Below are positions 51,686 to 64,000 of a DNA stretch of 64,000 nucleotides, in pieces. The DNA is from Paraphysomonas bandaiensis (taxonomy: Eukaryota > Chrysophyceae): positions 62,001-126,000 of the forward strand of contig CBFFRP010000200.1 of the NCBI GenBank assembly GCA_965644295.1. The letters run 5' to 3'. How positions within the stretch are numbered: the first letter of the stretch is position 1; each line of letters begins with the position of its first letter. The notes below the pieces were generated by a model. The model was given only the letters and a program-made list of their open reading frames with translations, searched no databases and was not told the origin of the DNA. The position numbers and the translations under genes are program-made.

Positions 51686-53191
51686 TTGGAGTGTGCTTAT
51701 GTAGACACCATTTTAACTAGTTGTCATCATAGTCACGATTATAAAATTGATATTTGATATAAACGGCTCTCTCGTGTTTGTGACTGTGTGAATGAGGGTG
51801 AATATTGTATGCAGACATATCACGTCAAGATGTGGAGAGTATCCTTATTTACGATGTGCTGCTTTCCATTGCTAGCATTATGACTTTAATTAACAACTAC
51901 TTTCACCTTTTATATCCGGTTTCCTTATGTGTCTAACAAAGTATACTTACTGACTATCTAATTTTCCATGAAATTTGTAGTGCAATAGTAGTACTATTCA
52001 GGGTACAGAATATATAGCTACTTAGCTAATATCTTAACATACTTATGTGATTTGCTGCAATACCAAAGACGTCGAGTTGTCTCTCCAGGTTTCGTTACTA
52101 AATTTGGCCCTACAACGGATTAGAGTATCAGCTTACTTAATGCTATCTCTACAACCACTCCTTTCTCGTAAGATCTTAAGTCATCACCACTAACTTGCAT
52201 CGTCACTGTTCACTATATTCCTTTTCACTACTATATGCTTATCGTCATGATATTTATTCTCGTAGTACGGTTAAAAACAACTGTATATTACTCGACACTC
52301 GACTACTCGTAACGGTTATAATTTAACACCTTATAGCTAAACTTTCAAATGCTCTCTAATAGCAGAACTCAACAATTCTTACCACATTGTTTCAATTGAA
52401 CTTAAGAGAAGCTTTTGGAAACAGTTTACTTAAAAACTATTGAATATAATACGCTAGTAATTTGAAAGAAATAACGTCAAGTTAGAATTCATAGAATAAA
52501 TTAACAAAGTGCAAGCATTTTCTAGTTGTTTCTTTGAGAAAAGACGTATTACTTTCTCTTATTTGCATTGCAACTAATCTGTATCATGTACACTTTGTAA
52601 CCTTGGGTTTTGTTTTATTTTCTCGAATGTGCTGTGCCCCATTCTAACCGAGTGGCCATATAGTGTTGGCTTGCTGCTATACCACATATCACATATCACA
52701 CCAAGGTTTTGCGTTAATTTTACGTAGTCACACAACCGCCCATCACCAACTTGGCTGACCTTATTGGTCCCGCGCTGATTCTGTGAGAGCCTCATCCGTG
52801 TTCGCCTTCACAATCTTATCCGGGGTTTCTCCTAGCTATGTAATTATTAATATAATTATTGCTTAGTTTCATCAACACTTGCATTTTAAAAGGGCAGACT
52901 TCCGGAATGGGACATGCTGTTTTCTAGATTAAGTAATGTAATTTGTAGTGGATGATTGAAAGAAATGCGGTTATGGTGTGGGCTGTATTTCTACTTATCA
53001 CACAATCGATAATGTTAACGGTATCACAAATCACAACGTTTGCTAGACAGCAATTCAGGATTCACACAATTTACTTCGAGCAAGTCATAGAAGCTTGTTA
53101 TGTTTTCTATTTTACAATTTACGCACAGAACTATCTTGTACTCTAAGTCAAATCAATAGTGACAATCAATAACTGCATATACCAAAAACCT
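51686..53191. other. AT-rich intergenic region
   Basis: About 1.5 kb without a supported gene. A minus-strand open stretch at 52574-52795 (RGTNKVSQVGDGRLCDYVKL, then SSKPTLYGHSVRMG) loosely resembles the C-terminal part of piggyBac-type transposases, but it lacks a start, partners and termini, so it is only a suspicion. Confidence 0.45.
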
Positions 53192-55957
53192 CTAGTGCTT
53201 CGATGACGACTTGAATTCTTTAGTGGTCGTTTTCTTCTTATTACCGCCGGTTGTCAGTAATTGTTCACGGTATCTCGCATTAGGGGTGCGGGCAAACTGT
53301 AAACTATTGAATACACGACAGAATTTAACACGATTTAGGTCCTACTTCATGCTACTTACATGTGGTTATTAGAATACTTCGCTTTAGATCTCTCCACTAT
53401 TAATCCCATCAACTTCGACTTCGCAGTAATAGACAACGGACCGTCGGGCATATCCGATACGTTGTTGTCATCCTTCGTCATTCCTACTTTTGATGTCGAC
53501 ACTCCACGTAGTCTTCGAGTTGCTAAAAACTCTCTCGACTCTTGGCGTGTGAATTGTCGTGCAGTGGAAGGGGAAGGGTTCATATCATTTTCTAATTTTT
53601 CACTTCTTCTATAAAGCTGAGAGTGTCTATGAGAGAAAGACGGAGAGCTGGACTTTGGATGAACTTTCATATCAGCAGAAAACAGTGTTTTGAAGTCGCG
53701 CATTGTATTAGAACAATCATCAATGTCTATTGAATTTGATTCTTGTGAATGAATTCGAGGAGTTGCAAATGTCGTTGAGACAGTAGTATATGCGCTCTCT
53801 GCTGTTCCAGGCCTAGAGATTCTATCATCAGCTCCCAAGTCTACCAGTACACTATTAGATCAGCTGCCAGAATACAAAGAAACGATATTTAACCTCTTTG
53901 TGGTGACACTATACTCGCTGTTAGCGGACTTCCAATAGTCGTGGTGGAAGGTTCAGCTGCAAATATTACAATAACAACAACAATATCTACATCACTCTAC
54001 CTGTAATTCCAGTTTGTCCTTTCTTTCCATTTACGAGCGGCATAGGGCCCGGGGAATTCATACGTAGAAATTTTTTGGTTTCGTGATTGTCGGCATCTGA
54101 GAATATTGCACGCACTGCAACACTCGTGGCAAAGTACTTGTTTTCGCGTTTACTGTCACAACTGCTTCTATGATGAGCAGTGCGCGGTAATTCTCCATCA
54201 ACAATATGGGCGGGATCTACTTCATTCAGCAATTTTCCACGCTCATCGCCTTGAAACATTTCTCTCGATATTTTATCACAATAAACTCTACAATACAACT
54301 TTAGACAAATACAGAAGACAGTCAATATATGTACCGAGCAGGGTCAAGCAGCTCAGTTAGCGTTTCGTTTACATGTTTCAGAACTTCTTGGCGAATATAA
54401 GATATATTCGACAGGTCAGCATCTGTCAATGTGGGTTCGCACTTGGTCGACCGGGTAGAGCTGCGGGTACTCGGTGCTGAGTACAAGGTATCTTGGGTTG
54501 GCTCTCGTTTTCCCCCCAGCCACGCATAGTGCTGCACAAAATATGACAAAAATTCCAACATTCTATACTTCATACCGCACACAGTATGTCGTTTACAATA
54601 AAATGACAGCCAGCAACTAGAGCTTGTCTGGAATTAACCAGTGCTTGTCTGCTAAATCCCATCTAAAGAAATAGTCTCATTAGGTTATAAAACTGAGCAA
54701 TCTCACACGACTACCTGTACATGAAGCTTATTCAGACACTCCTCCAATTGTAGATATAGCATTTCCTTTTCCTCGCTGCTCAATGATGTGTCTGACGACA
54801 GAGTTGCGTCAGCAACACTACCCCCATCAGCAGTTGATGTAGAGTCATTTCCCGGGGGTAGTGTGGGTGATGTTGCATTTAAGCCAAGCACTGTGGCTGC
54901 CCGATTAGCATTTATAATCCCTTGTGCCCTGCTCTTGACTAGCGATCCTCGTACAATAGCGCTCACTCGATTTTCTGCCATTATGGGCAGAGTAGAAAAA
55001 TCAATTACTTTCTTGAGATCCGGGCTGCTGAAGTTCATCATACTTTTCCTGCGGGCAAAAGATGAAGCATTGTCCGGGGTGCTGGCCCTATTCACGTCAG
55101 TATGTAACTCCGCATGTTGCGACTTTGAAGCTACAAGAGCTCTTCGGGCGAAAGGGTGGACAATATTCCAGAAGACATAGTGGCAAAGTAGGCCAAATAG
55201 TCGCCGACACATCAAACACCCAAGAAATTTTTGGATAATAACGTTCAAGCGTCCACTTTTATCGTCAAATATCCTTGGTACGAACTCAGAGAGTGACGCA
55301 CAAAATGATTTTATGGCCATCTTTAAACGTCCATCATTTACAGCCAAAGGTTTAATCAATTGCTTAAAAGCTGTGCTATTTATTTCTATGAATGGTAGTC
55401 GAGATGGTGAAGGAAAATTCAATTCTACATACGGGAGATCGCGACGGCGACTGCGGCCCTTCTGCTTTTTGTCCGACTGGCTCAACGGTCTCTTCGGCCT
55501 TGATCCAGGTTCAGATACGCCTTTTCCATAGAACGATGTTAACTTTCTCTTCGATACTTCTATTTCTTTGCTGCCTCTAAACAAGAGTTAAAGGTCACGT
55601 GGAGCTGCGAGCATTACATACGTGTATATCTGCTTTATAACGTTTTGGTCCTTCTCTTCTTTACGCTCTGGAACAAGAATAAGGGAACTGCGAGTCCACA
55701 CAGGAACAACTAGAGCACGCTATTATATACAAATTTGGCTGTAACAAGAGAAAAAAAGGCTAGAAACAACAAACCTCAACAGGCATATTAGAAAGCATGT
55801 AGTCCACTCTATCCTTCGAAGCGTGTACACCGATTCTCTCCAAGTATTTGACGGCATATTCGTGTTCGACAGTAGATCTGATATTAGACGACAATGTCTT
55901 ATCAGCACCTGCCACAGTGCGTAATGGAATTTCTATCTTCTTTCTTGATTCCAGCAT
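53192..55957 (-). CDS. Unrecognised nine-exon protein
   Basis: Hand-built exons, all in phase: about 55775-55957, 55622-55719, 54707-55576, 54576-54651, 54335-54531, 54001-54287, 53894-53956, 53360-53840 and 53192-53303, about 788 residues. I do not recognise a family. Features seen: a basic segment (PKRPLSQSDKKQKGRSRRR), a hydrophobic-aromatic region (LMCRRLFGLLCHYVFWNIVH) near residue 230, a direct repeat RQALVNSRQALVA, Ser/Thr-rich disordered parts, and a C-terminal FARTPNARYREQLL followed by a Lys/Ser tail. The central part weakly recalls PPP1R36-type phosphatase regulatory proteins; I would not rely on that. The first exon is open upstream of its first ATG (to about 55996), so a further 5' exon is possible. 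One donor (54707) was chosen over a nearby alternative (54715) to keep phase. Confidence 0.65.
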
Positions 55958-56585
55958 TATCAGGATCCCATGTGACGAACAATGCAATTGCACTCGAGTA
56001 AGGCTTCCTTTTATCTATTGTTCAAAAATGAAAATACGTCATAAAACACCCTGCGGACAACTTATTCGATATTAAAGGCACGCGCATTCATGTGCAAGAG
56101 GTTCACATGGAACACAGTGTGAGTATAAGTATAAGTGTTAGTTAAGGAGATGGTCATGCATATGACGGTTTCGTTGATCTATGCACTACACTGTAGTCCA
56201 GTAGAGTACAGAGTTGTATAACAATATCAGGCCGAAGTGTGAGAGTACTGTATACCTGTATACGTATCATATACTACTGCTGAAGTCCTGTATGAGTAAT
56301 GCACATCTCTCATATACATATGTATACAGAGCATATGCATAGTGCTGAATAGAATGTACAGTGTACAGCAGTATATGTACGCAGTTGAGCATCCAGTACA
56401 GAAGTGTATGAATGATGTCTGAAAGGAAGTGCCAATACAAAGAACAATCAACGCACTGCTCTACTCTGCTGTGTTGTGTTGATCTTTTCATATCGTAAAG
56501 TCCGCTTCACTTCGCCTGCATATATATATATATATATCTGAACCACTTCAAACTCTATACTCCTATTCTCATATATACGTACACA

Positions 56586-56617
<32 letters not shown>

Positions 56618-56731
56618 CATATATATATTTAGAGTTATGGGTCGGTTTATATGTCGACATATCGCAGTATATTTCTTGTCTAACACTTCTACATAAATCT
56701 TGAGTGTTATCACTAGACTAGAACAGATATC
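55958..56731. promoter_or_regulatory. Divergent upstream region with microsatellites
   Basis: The region lies between the unrecognised minus-strand gene and the two-pore channel gene. It contains a (TA)n run at 56520-56537 and a (CATA)n run at about 56583-56616, 115-210 bases upstream of the channel's ATG. No coding sequence is credible; Tyr/Cys/Val-rich frames here are products of the repeats. Confidence 0.6.
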
Positions 56732-59700
56732 ATGAATCGCAGTAATCGTGAACTGCGCAAAATGACAACAGCAGACAATATAGAGGGAAAGCTGACTGTG
56801 TCAACGATTGAGTCGGAGAAGTCATTAAAGCGGATATTCTCTGACCCGATGATGCCTACACCTGATGGGAAGAAGTCGTCTCCCTCATTTGTGGTGAAGA
56901 AACAGCCGGCACGTCGAAATAAAGCCCATTATGATATGGCTCTACAAAATATTGATGCTAGAGAGCTCGCACAAATGGACAGGGCCCTTATTGGCTTGTC
57001 GAGCGAGTTGTACAGGTGCGTGTTGTGATGGTGAAGTGTCTTGTAGATTTGTAGATGAGTGTATAATATTTAGGTCGACCGATCAGAACTGTACGGTTGA
57101 TAACGACGCCCCTCCAAAACGCCTTTTAGGTTTGGCATCTTCCCGCAGGCTACTTCCTAAGGCAAGCTTTGCAAATATTGACGTGAGCGATGATGGCCGT
57201 GTGACTGCTAGTGTAACTGGGAGCCACAACAAATCCTTCTATTTTACTCCAAACGCGGCTTCGAGGCCCAAGAAGGTTGCTCGTGCGACAACCCTCACTC
57301 GCATTGATGACACGGACAAGGTCAGCTCCACTTTTGCATCTGTGTGACACATTATGAAATAGTTCTTGTTCTTGCGATATACTATTCTGGTGTATCGTGC
57401 TGTGTCACTGTTTTTTATCTTGGATGGTGTGGTTGTATGAAGCTCTGACACTGATACAGGGCATTGAAGAGAATGATGTTTCACCACGATCCAGACGTAC
57501 CCTGAAACCACCAGATAAGAAGTTCCTCCTCGAGCAGCGCAGGAATACTCAATCAGATATTAAGTATCATGACTTCCCGGTGAGATGTGTCGTCGTAGCG
57601 GTACTATGTGTTTTTTTAATGTATATAGCAGGAGCTTCCAATCCGCCAACGAACTCCGCTTTCGAAGCCTTACAGAAATCGGCGGCGGTCAAAAGGAAAT
57701 CCTGTTATGGCAATGTCATCTCCCTGTCTCTCCCCTACCCATGCCACTTTGATGGACCAAGACGATAAAAAGTCGGTCAATAAGCAGTTTTCATTCGAAG
57801 GTACGATATGTATGTGTGGTGTTTATTCGCCTCCATGATCATGCACGCATTGCAGATGACCTCAGCACGTTTAGCCAGATAAAATGTGACTCTCTAGATA
57901 TTTCTGCCGACGGAAACGTATCAAGTGATAATATGTCCTCTTCTATGGAGTCAACAGTGCACAGTGTGGGTACAAGCGAAGAGTGTGAGATAGAGAGTCT
58001 TCACTCGGGTGCATGCACTCCTCTGTTTTCGCAGTACGAGGATGATGAGGACGAGGTGTGTCCGCATTCTATGTGTGCTGTGTTCATGGTGAGTGTGATG
58101 ATGCTCTGTATTCTTTTGTGACCCCAGGAATCTTGTTGTGACGACGAGTATGGTACGGAACTTCCGGATTTTTCTTCCACTAAGAAGCAGCTTTCTCCTT
58201 TCGGATCTTTCCGTGTAGGGGTATCGAAAGTACTTGAACACCTTTCTCCCCGGCCTATAAATTCTACGAGGTATCTTATCATTACGCACTTCGCACGTGT
58301 ATGTTCTAATTTATAGTTGTAGGAGTGCTGATCACATAGAGAAATTTCTGATGAGATCAAACAGGTGTTGACAGTTCCGCATTTTGAGTTTTGTTTCAAC
58401 TATTTTTTTGTGGTTTTAGTGGTGGGAGCTCTTTCCACTCGCTTCAACAGAGAAATGATAGTTTCAGTTGCGTTTCATAATTTGCACATATTTGGTATGT
58501 AACTGTTGTTTGTCAGATGACGACGAAAAGATTTCAGTTGTCACCAGCTTGACGCAGATTTATAACAGCGTCGAGTCTGACGGCGACGAAGACGACAACC
58601 TGTCTTCTACTCCCAACAACAATGAAACGTCAGACGTAAGTATTGCTGCTCATGGTTATATTTTTGTAACATATTTATAGTTTTCTGGTGAGAATTCTTC
58701 ACCACGCACTCTTCCCGCCCGAGGTGTATATCGCGAGAAGTCCGGTATTTGCACCATATACAATAGCGGCCCTGCTGAGAACAATTTACTGGTCCAAATG
58801 ACAGACGATGAGCGTATAATGAGGGCAGCAATGCATATTAGAGATGCCATGCACGAGAGACCAATTAAGCAGCACCGATCAGGTGTACTAGCTGTCCGGT
58901 TTTACAGTTTCCAACACAGCACGTTTTGGGTACTGTTCATGCGAATGCTTATCATCGCTCAGATGTCACTAGTATTGATTGAACCACCGTCCAACCGATC
59001 CACAGAGGATTATCCCTCGTCATTTTCCCCATATGACTGTGGTGACTCCGCGCACTTGGAAATAGTCGATCCCCAGAATTGCTTTAGACGACTGGCACAA
59101 TACCCCGTCACAAGGACAGTGTGCCTTCTTGCTGAGACCTGTATTATCGTGGTATATTTGGTTGACATTTCGTTAACGGTGTATGGATTTGGCTGGCGCG
59201 ATATTGTGGGGCTACTTCCCTCCGGTGTTACGCAAATGGACTCGCCTGCTGCCCGCAAAAACCGTGTGTGGGATCAGCTGCGGTCGATCTCCGTGTTGCT
59301 GATGATTATAGATTTAGGGCTGAACTGGACTGTTACGAATATTCGTATTAGCCGGGTGTTTCGACCTGTGCTGTTTGTCTATAAGAGCCGGGAACTTAGG
59401 AGATGGTTTTATCTCATTGTTTCCACATTGCCGAAGATAGTTGGCTTGGCTCTGCTGATATTCAGTTTTATTGCCGTGTATGCAATAGTTGGTGTTCTGC
59501 TCTTCAGCGACCAGAGTTACTACACTGGAGAAAGATATGAGTATGCAAACTTCAATAGCTTTGGCAAGGCGTCAATATCCCTGTATGTACTAATGACGAG
59601 TGAGAACTATCCTTACATTATGTACCCTGCTTTTGAGTCAGACGTGGGGGATGGATCACATTACTATGCATTGTTCTTTGTTTCTTTTCTCTTAGTTGTA

Positions 59701-61456
59701 ATGTTTTTTCTGGCTAATTTATCGGTTCCGTATTTATTCGATTCCTTTAAACGATCACATTTGAACGAAGCCTTAAGTGGAAGAATCGTTGAACGCATGT
59801 CACTGCTTGCATCTTTTCAATTGGTGGATATAGAGTGCAAGGGATTTATCAACTTTGAAAGATTTAGATCTCTTGTAAGTCATGTCCGTCAGGACCTGTT
59901 CAATTCAGACGGAACAGAAAAGCGCCCAGGACTGATTAGTCATATGTTTGATGAGCTCTGTGCATCTCATCCTGGAAGATGTAACCCGTTAGATTTTTTC
60001 CAAATATCGGATGTCATACTTACAGAGTTCGAGGTAACGGATGATAGGCACAGGTGTTTGCATGCAAAGTTTCCGTGGCTTTCGCAGGCCACTCTTTCAA
60101 TGGAACCATTCGTCAATAGTCCACTGATGGAAACTGGTGTCCTTTTTCTTCTGCTCGTCAACACTATTATGCTTGCTTTCTACCACAGAGATAACAGTAG
60201 AAACAACGAGATTATATTTATTTCTCGTGTATTTATTTTTATATTCGCATTTGAAATAGTTTTCAAAGTCGTTGTTCTTGGGTTCAGCAAATTTCGTTCC
60301 TCTTGGAAGAATGTGTATGATGGAATTGTAGTGCTCGTTGCATTTGGGTTTGCGCTACGTGAGCAAATAGTTGTTTCGCATGGGCCACTATACAGCAACC
60401 TCGCTTCGATATTTATATGTATACGAGCACTACGGCTCTTTCCAGCTCTTGGAATATTCACCAAGCTGAACGTAATTGTCAAGATACTACCATTTATGTT
60501 CTTTTCGATGCTAACAGTAGCCCTATTTATGTATATTTTCGCGATTATTGGTATGGACTTATTCTCGAAGCGATTTGTACACAACATACATATAGAGCCT
60601 TATGCTGATTTGAATATTCAGTTCGATAACTTTGCTGGATCCATGATGGCTTTATTTCAAGTACTTGTTGGCAACAACTGGGACGAAATCATGTAAGCGC
60701 TTTAGAATTATTTTGCTTCGCTGATTTGTATTTAGGTACACGGCGATGTACAGTACAAATTCTGTTGTACTTCCAGCCCTGTACTTTATTTTCTTTCACT
60801 TCATTGCAGTGTCCCTTCTTCTTCAACTCGTGATTGCGATATACGTGGAAGCGTTCGAAACTTACTCTAATAATGTTAAGGAGGCCTCGAACAAAGCACC
60901 TACAATATCAACCCCATCAATGCACGATAGTAACAAATTATATGAATCATCATCTCCGAATTCTGAAGATAAATTGAGCAAGTTGAGGAGTCCCGATTCC
61001 AGCCAAGTTACACCGAGTCCTGATGGGAGATTTCTTCCTCCGAGAGAAAGTTCGCGTCAGGCTCTTCTTCGACTGAAAAGTGGAACTATGCGAAGGCTAA
61101 GAAGCAAAAAGGATTCATCAGAGTCCAGTATTTCGTTCGGTAGTAACAATCCGAGTAATCTCTCTCGAACACCGACTAAGTTCCGGCGAAAAAGTGCAGC
61201 GGCGCCGAAAAGCACTATACATTCCCTAGCGAGGGCCCATATGAAGGAGTTCGAAGAAGTCGAGTTGACACAAATTAAGGTATTAGGCGATTTAGACGTG
61301 ATAAAAGAAATAGAACTCAGGAATGGAAACTCACGAAAAATTGAAGAGCAAATTCATGTAAGGGAAAAGGCATTGGAAGAATTGCTGAATCAGTCACCTC
61401 GCATTGGTACAATGAATAGTTCGTTCGAGTCATTTAATGATTCATTTGGTGCGTGA
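56732..61456 (+). CDS. Two-pore channel (TPC-like cation channel) with long N-terminal tail
   Basis: Exons 56732-57015, 57074-57320, 57460-57579, 57632-57800, 57856-58055, 58128-58270, 58420-58460, 58517-58635, 58681-60692 and 60736-61456 give 1,351 residues. Two six-helix repeats are visible, as in TPC channels of endolysosomal or vacuolar membranes. Repeat I spans about 520-800, with S4-like RISRVFRPVLFVYKSRELRR and pore TSENYPYIM. The linker has an EF-hand-like DIECKGFINFE near residue 823. Repeat II spans about 920-1150, with IRALRLFPAL and pore VGNNWDEIM. NP/NNW-type filters are typical of TPCs. The first 480 residues are Ser-rich, charged and probably disordered; the C-terminal 200 are Ser/Lys-rich. 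The donor of exon 7 is ambiguous (58460 or 58466). Confidence 0.88.
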
Positions 61457-62690
61457 GTTTTACGAAAGTACTTCAACTCATAATAGATATCACCAGTGTA
61501 TGTATAATATATCAGCCTTATTTTGTTAGTCACTATACAATATCATGTCAATAATGGTATTTATATATGGCCCGGCCGAAATATATAAGGAAATGTAGTT
61601 ATCGCTTGTAGTATAAGAATGTGGAACATTAAAGTTTTAGATATTCTCTGTCAGCAACTCAAACATACAGAATCAGCATTCCCTTTTTTATACATGTATG
61701 TAGTTTTAGGTCTTTGCGAGATTTCCAGTGATGTAATATTCGACCTAGTCAAGTGGTTGAAACAGCAAGTCACTAGTGAGAATGTCTTATTATTAGCAGT
61801 AGGCTTCAAGAACCATCACCAGCTAAGTTGTTAGATGAAGACTAGTCAAAATAGATCGACTTCTACATGTAACTAACTAGTACAAATTCTCATATCCTAC
61901 TATGTAACGCAACGGAAGCTGCGTGCGCGTCGCCGTCGCCGCAAACACCATTGCGTGACCACTTCCGTTCTTGTATGTGAGGGAGAAGCTCTCTGTGGAC
62001 TATGGACGTGTATCCATGAGGTACAGAAGGGACTAGTCAGGGGAACGCCCCTTGGGGTAGGGCACCGCAGGACTTCGTGGAGGAGGATTCTGTATCAGGG
62101 AGGCTAGTGTTCCTAACCTAGATACAAAGGGTGAGGCGGTATATTGGGACCCCGGCGTGTCTTGGGGCGTGTTGGGCCTGGGGCAGAGGAGTAGCTGATG
62201 GAGTTGGCATTGTGGCGTATCCGCTGAGGCGGGGGTAGTGGAAGAGGAAGACGACCCGTGGGGCGCGTTAGGTCTCCACCTTTTAGACGTAGTAAGCGTA
62301 GAACCCGCGGTTTCCGCTGGGTATTGTTACATACATTTAATCGTGTGTTGCCACGTGTTTGACGGAACCCGCGGATTCCGCCGTGTGTTGCTTCCTGTGT
62401 TGCCACGTTGTTGACGCGGTCTCCTTAGGTGCGACAACATGATGACAACTGCAATCCTGAAGCATTAGTTTGGCTGCAGCGAAAAGCGGTTGAAGAAGGG
62501 TAACAACTGCTATTTCGAGGGCACGAAGAAGTCCACGCGAATTTAAGGTGCAGTTGTATTACGCTCCAAAAACGCTTTCCATTTGAGCGTAGGTGATAGT
62601 TCCTGTCCAGAATCGTTCAACTTGCGGAAGTGAAGTTTCCAGGCTCTGCTGGAGAGTTTCTTGAAAATGGCTGTACTCCATGTAGGGGGT
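61457..62690. other. Intergenic region, GC-rich repeats from about 61910
   Basis: From about 61910 to 62450 the base composition changes to GC-rich. It holds repeated units: AACCCGCGG(T/A)TTCCGC at about 62312 and 62366, and TGTGTTGCCACGT at about 62344 and 62396. It probably belongs to the 3' part of the decayed retroelement to the right. I see no gene; the open stretch at 62113-62406 is Pro/Arg-rich by composition only. Confidence 0.45.
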
Positions 62691-63845
62691 AGGGTCGAGT
62701 CTCGTTGTTGGAGTTCCCGAATTCACTCCGTCTTGTGTACCTGAATAGCGGATTCTCGTATCTGAGAGATGGAGGCGTCGTGTGGGCAATCAAGACACAG
62801 GTGTTTGAGAGAGAGTAAAGTGAAAGCCACAGTCGGATATCATCTGGCTTTGTTCAGGTCGAGTGCAAATTTTGTTTTAGCCCTATTCCTACCAATGCTG
62901 AAGGGTTTGTCCCATGTCAGTATTGTATTGAGTATGCACTGTCGTAGTTTGTGCGGAAGTAAGGCACTGCTCTCTTTCCAGTATCCAGTTGCACGATGCA
63001 GATTATGAACACGTAGAGTTGATCGCGGAGTGCAGTACAAGTCTTCAAAGTCCATTATTGATCAAGATGGGATTGAATATCAGTGATTAAGGGGTGGGTA
63101 TAATAAACGTCCGGCGTGTTCCGGACAGACGCTAGTGCCATATTATTCCGGACCTAAGAATACGTTCCATGGCTCTGACAACATCAATTTCACAGAAAGT
63201 GTAATTGTTGCGGTCAGCCTCCAACCATTCACCACCTGCAGCCGCGTCTGCTATGTAAATTCCTTTGTTTTCATATGTCCATTGAGTTTCGTCAGTCCTC
63301 TCAGGGTGTGAGCGAACCCAATAAATGTTCCTCTCAGTGCACACCTTGGTTTTCGCGATGCTCTCGAGGAAGAACTCTTTAGCACGATGCCTTCAAGTGC
63401 GCGTCGTCGTGTGGAGAGGGCTTCCCTAGTTATCATGCATACAGCCTTACAATCTGTATTTCAATAGAAATGTGGACGGGAGCAAGTGAGGATAGTATGA
63501 GAGCTATAACAACTGCTAGTAGTTCGTACGCATACGAATCAATACCAGGTATGTCTCTCATCACAGGAGTCATTATCACATCACTCCGGTGGAAGCAAAT
63601 ATTATGGACATAATAATATATATAGTAATAATGCGTTATATGTACTTCAATGTTTAGATCTCTTACTATAATCTACTAGTAGAGTAGTACGACTTATACT
63701 CTAGTATAAAACGTGGGGGGGAAATCCCACGTTTGCATAATATGTTTACATCGGAGTGATACCATCGCGTGTGGGGACCAACATACGTGTGAGGCGGCGT
63801 GGCCCAAGAAACTGCTACTTGTATGGGCCATCCGTGAAGATTGCA
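62690..63845 (-). pseudogene. Decayed retroelement with RNase H and zinc-type tail
   Basis: Reading leftward, pieces of a retroelement protein appear in shifting frames. First is an RNase H start (IFTDGPYK, near 63830, followed by a stop), then SYAYELLAVVIALILSSLA (63480-63540) with the Glu of the active site, and TDCKAVCMITREAL (63420-63460). NIYWVRSHPERTDETQW and NKGIYIADAAAGG (63230-63340) resemble the last catalytic part. Further on are a region ending in GRNRAKTKFALD (62840-63055) and HLCLDCPHDASISQIRESAI (62740-62800), which look like a C-terminal zinc-binding tail. The order fits non-LTR or related retroelements of protists. Upstream RT would lie beyond the window edge. Stops and shifts make it a relic. 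Confidence 0.6.
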
Positions 63846-64000
63846 TGACATGAATCTGGTAAGAAGTCTACAAGGTTAACATATATATCTGTGATTTCAG
63901 TTAAAATGTTCTCATCTAGGGGGTCAGGCGTAGCTGTTGTACCTACTTCCGCACCCTATTCGCGGAGGCTTATAGAGTGAAATGGTGGTGTGCAGGCAAT
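63846..64000. other. Window edge, probable continuation of the retroelement relic
   Basis: Nothing definite; the minus strand here would be the upstream, RT-side part of the relic, but I cannot read a domain in it. Confidence 0.3.

Noticed and set aside
56448-56660. Repeat-rich Tyr/Val/Cys protein
   Set aside because: Direct product of the (CATA)n and (TA)n microsatellites.

Overview
This is a nuclear window from a eukaryote with short spliceosomal introns, mostly 40-70 bases with GT..AG ends, and the standard code (TAA, TAG and TGA all end genes). Intergenic DNA is AT-rich. The genes suggest a protist, probably a stramenopile or another SAR lineage. The evidence is a long NDPK-fold protein of a type I associate with stramenopiles, a two-pore channel, a DUF4485 centrosome-type protein, a circularly permuted RsgA GTPase, and transposon relics of an oomycete/brown-alga style. 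That placement is inference; I cannot name the organism.

Layout. 1-1888: no gene. 1889-11838 (-): one giant gene, re-joined here across two small introns, encoding about 3,285 residues with a SAM domain, IQ motifs and WD-like repeats. 12504-14542 (+): SNW1/SKIP, a splicing and transcription factor. 16305-20656 (-): SMC3 of cohesin, 8 exons. 21190-21516 (+): a short DUF4485 protein. 22137-22315: a near-perfect 69-bp hairpin. 22908-23936 (-) and 24286-24833 (+): RPL5 and RPL14, divergent, each with an intron directly after the start ATG. 26502-28324 (-) and 28768-30563 (+): CCT4 and a CDK7-like kinase, divergent. 31216-32040 (-): a histidine-phosphatase-family protein. 32323-32535: a MITE. 32700-33215 (+): a rhodanese-domain protein. 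34380-35354 (-): the NDPK-fold protein. 35873-39637 (+): cytosolic-type isoleucyl-tRNA synthetase.

39922-45438 is a complete Ty1/copia retrotransposon with identical 294-bp LTRs, a 5-bp target duplication and three frame breaks. It lies beside a decayed hAT/BED-like transposase relic (45715-46163). After it come RsgA (46511-47787, -), a von Willebrand A/U-box fusion (48308-49808, +), a small protein with an MGC N terminus (51467-51685, +), an unrecognised nine-exon gene (53192-55957, -), and a 10-exon two-pore channel with a very long N-terminal tail (56732-61456, +). The right edge (about 61900-64000) holds a decayed retroelement with an RNase H relic on the minus strand.

Most recognised genes are housekeeping: translation (RPL5, RPL14, IleRS, RsgA), protein folding (CCT4), splicing (SNW1), chromosome cohesion (SMC3) and transcription/cell cycle (CDK7). 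Several are in head-to-head pairs sharing 350-670 bp promoter regions. There is no operon-like or defence-island arrangement. Exon models were built by hand from splice signals, reading phase and family similarity, so junctions could be off by a base or two.
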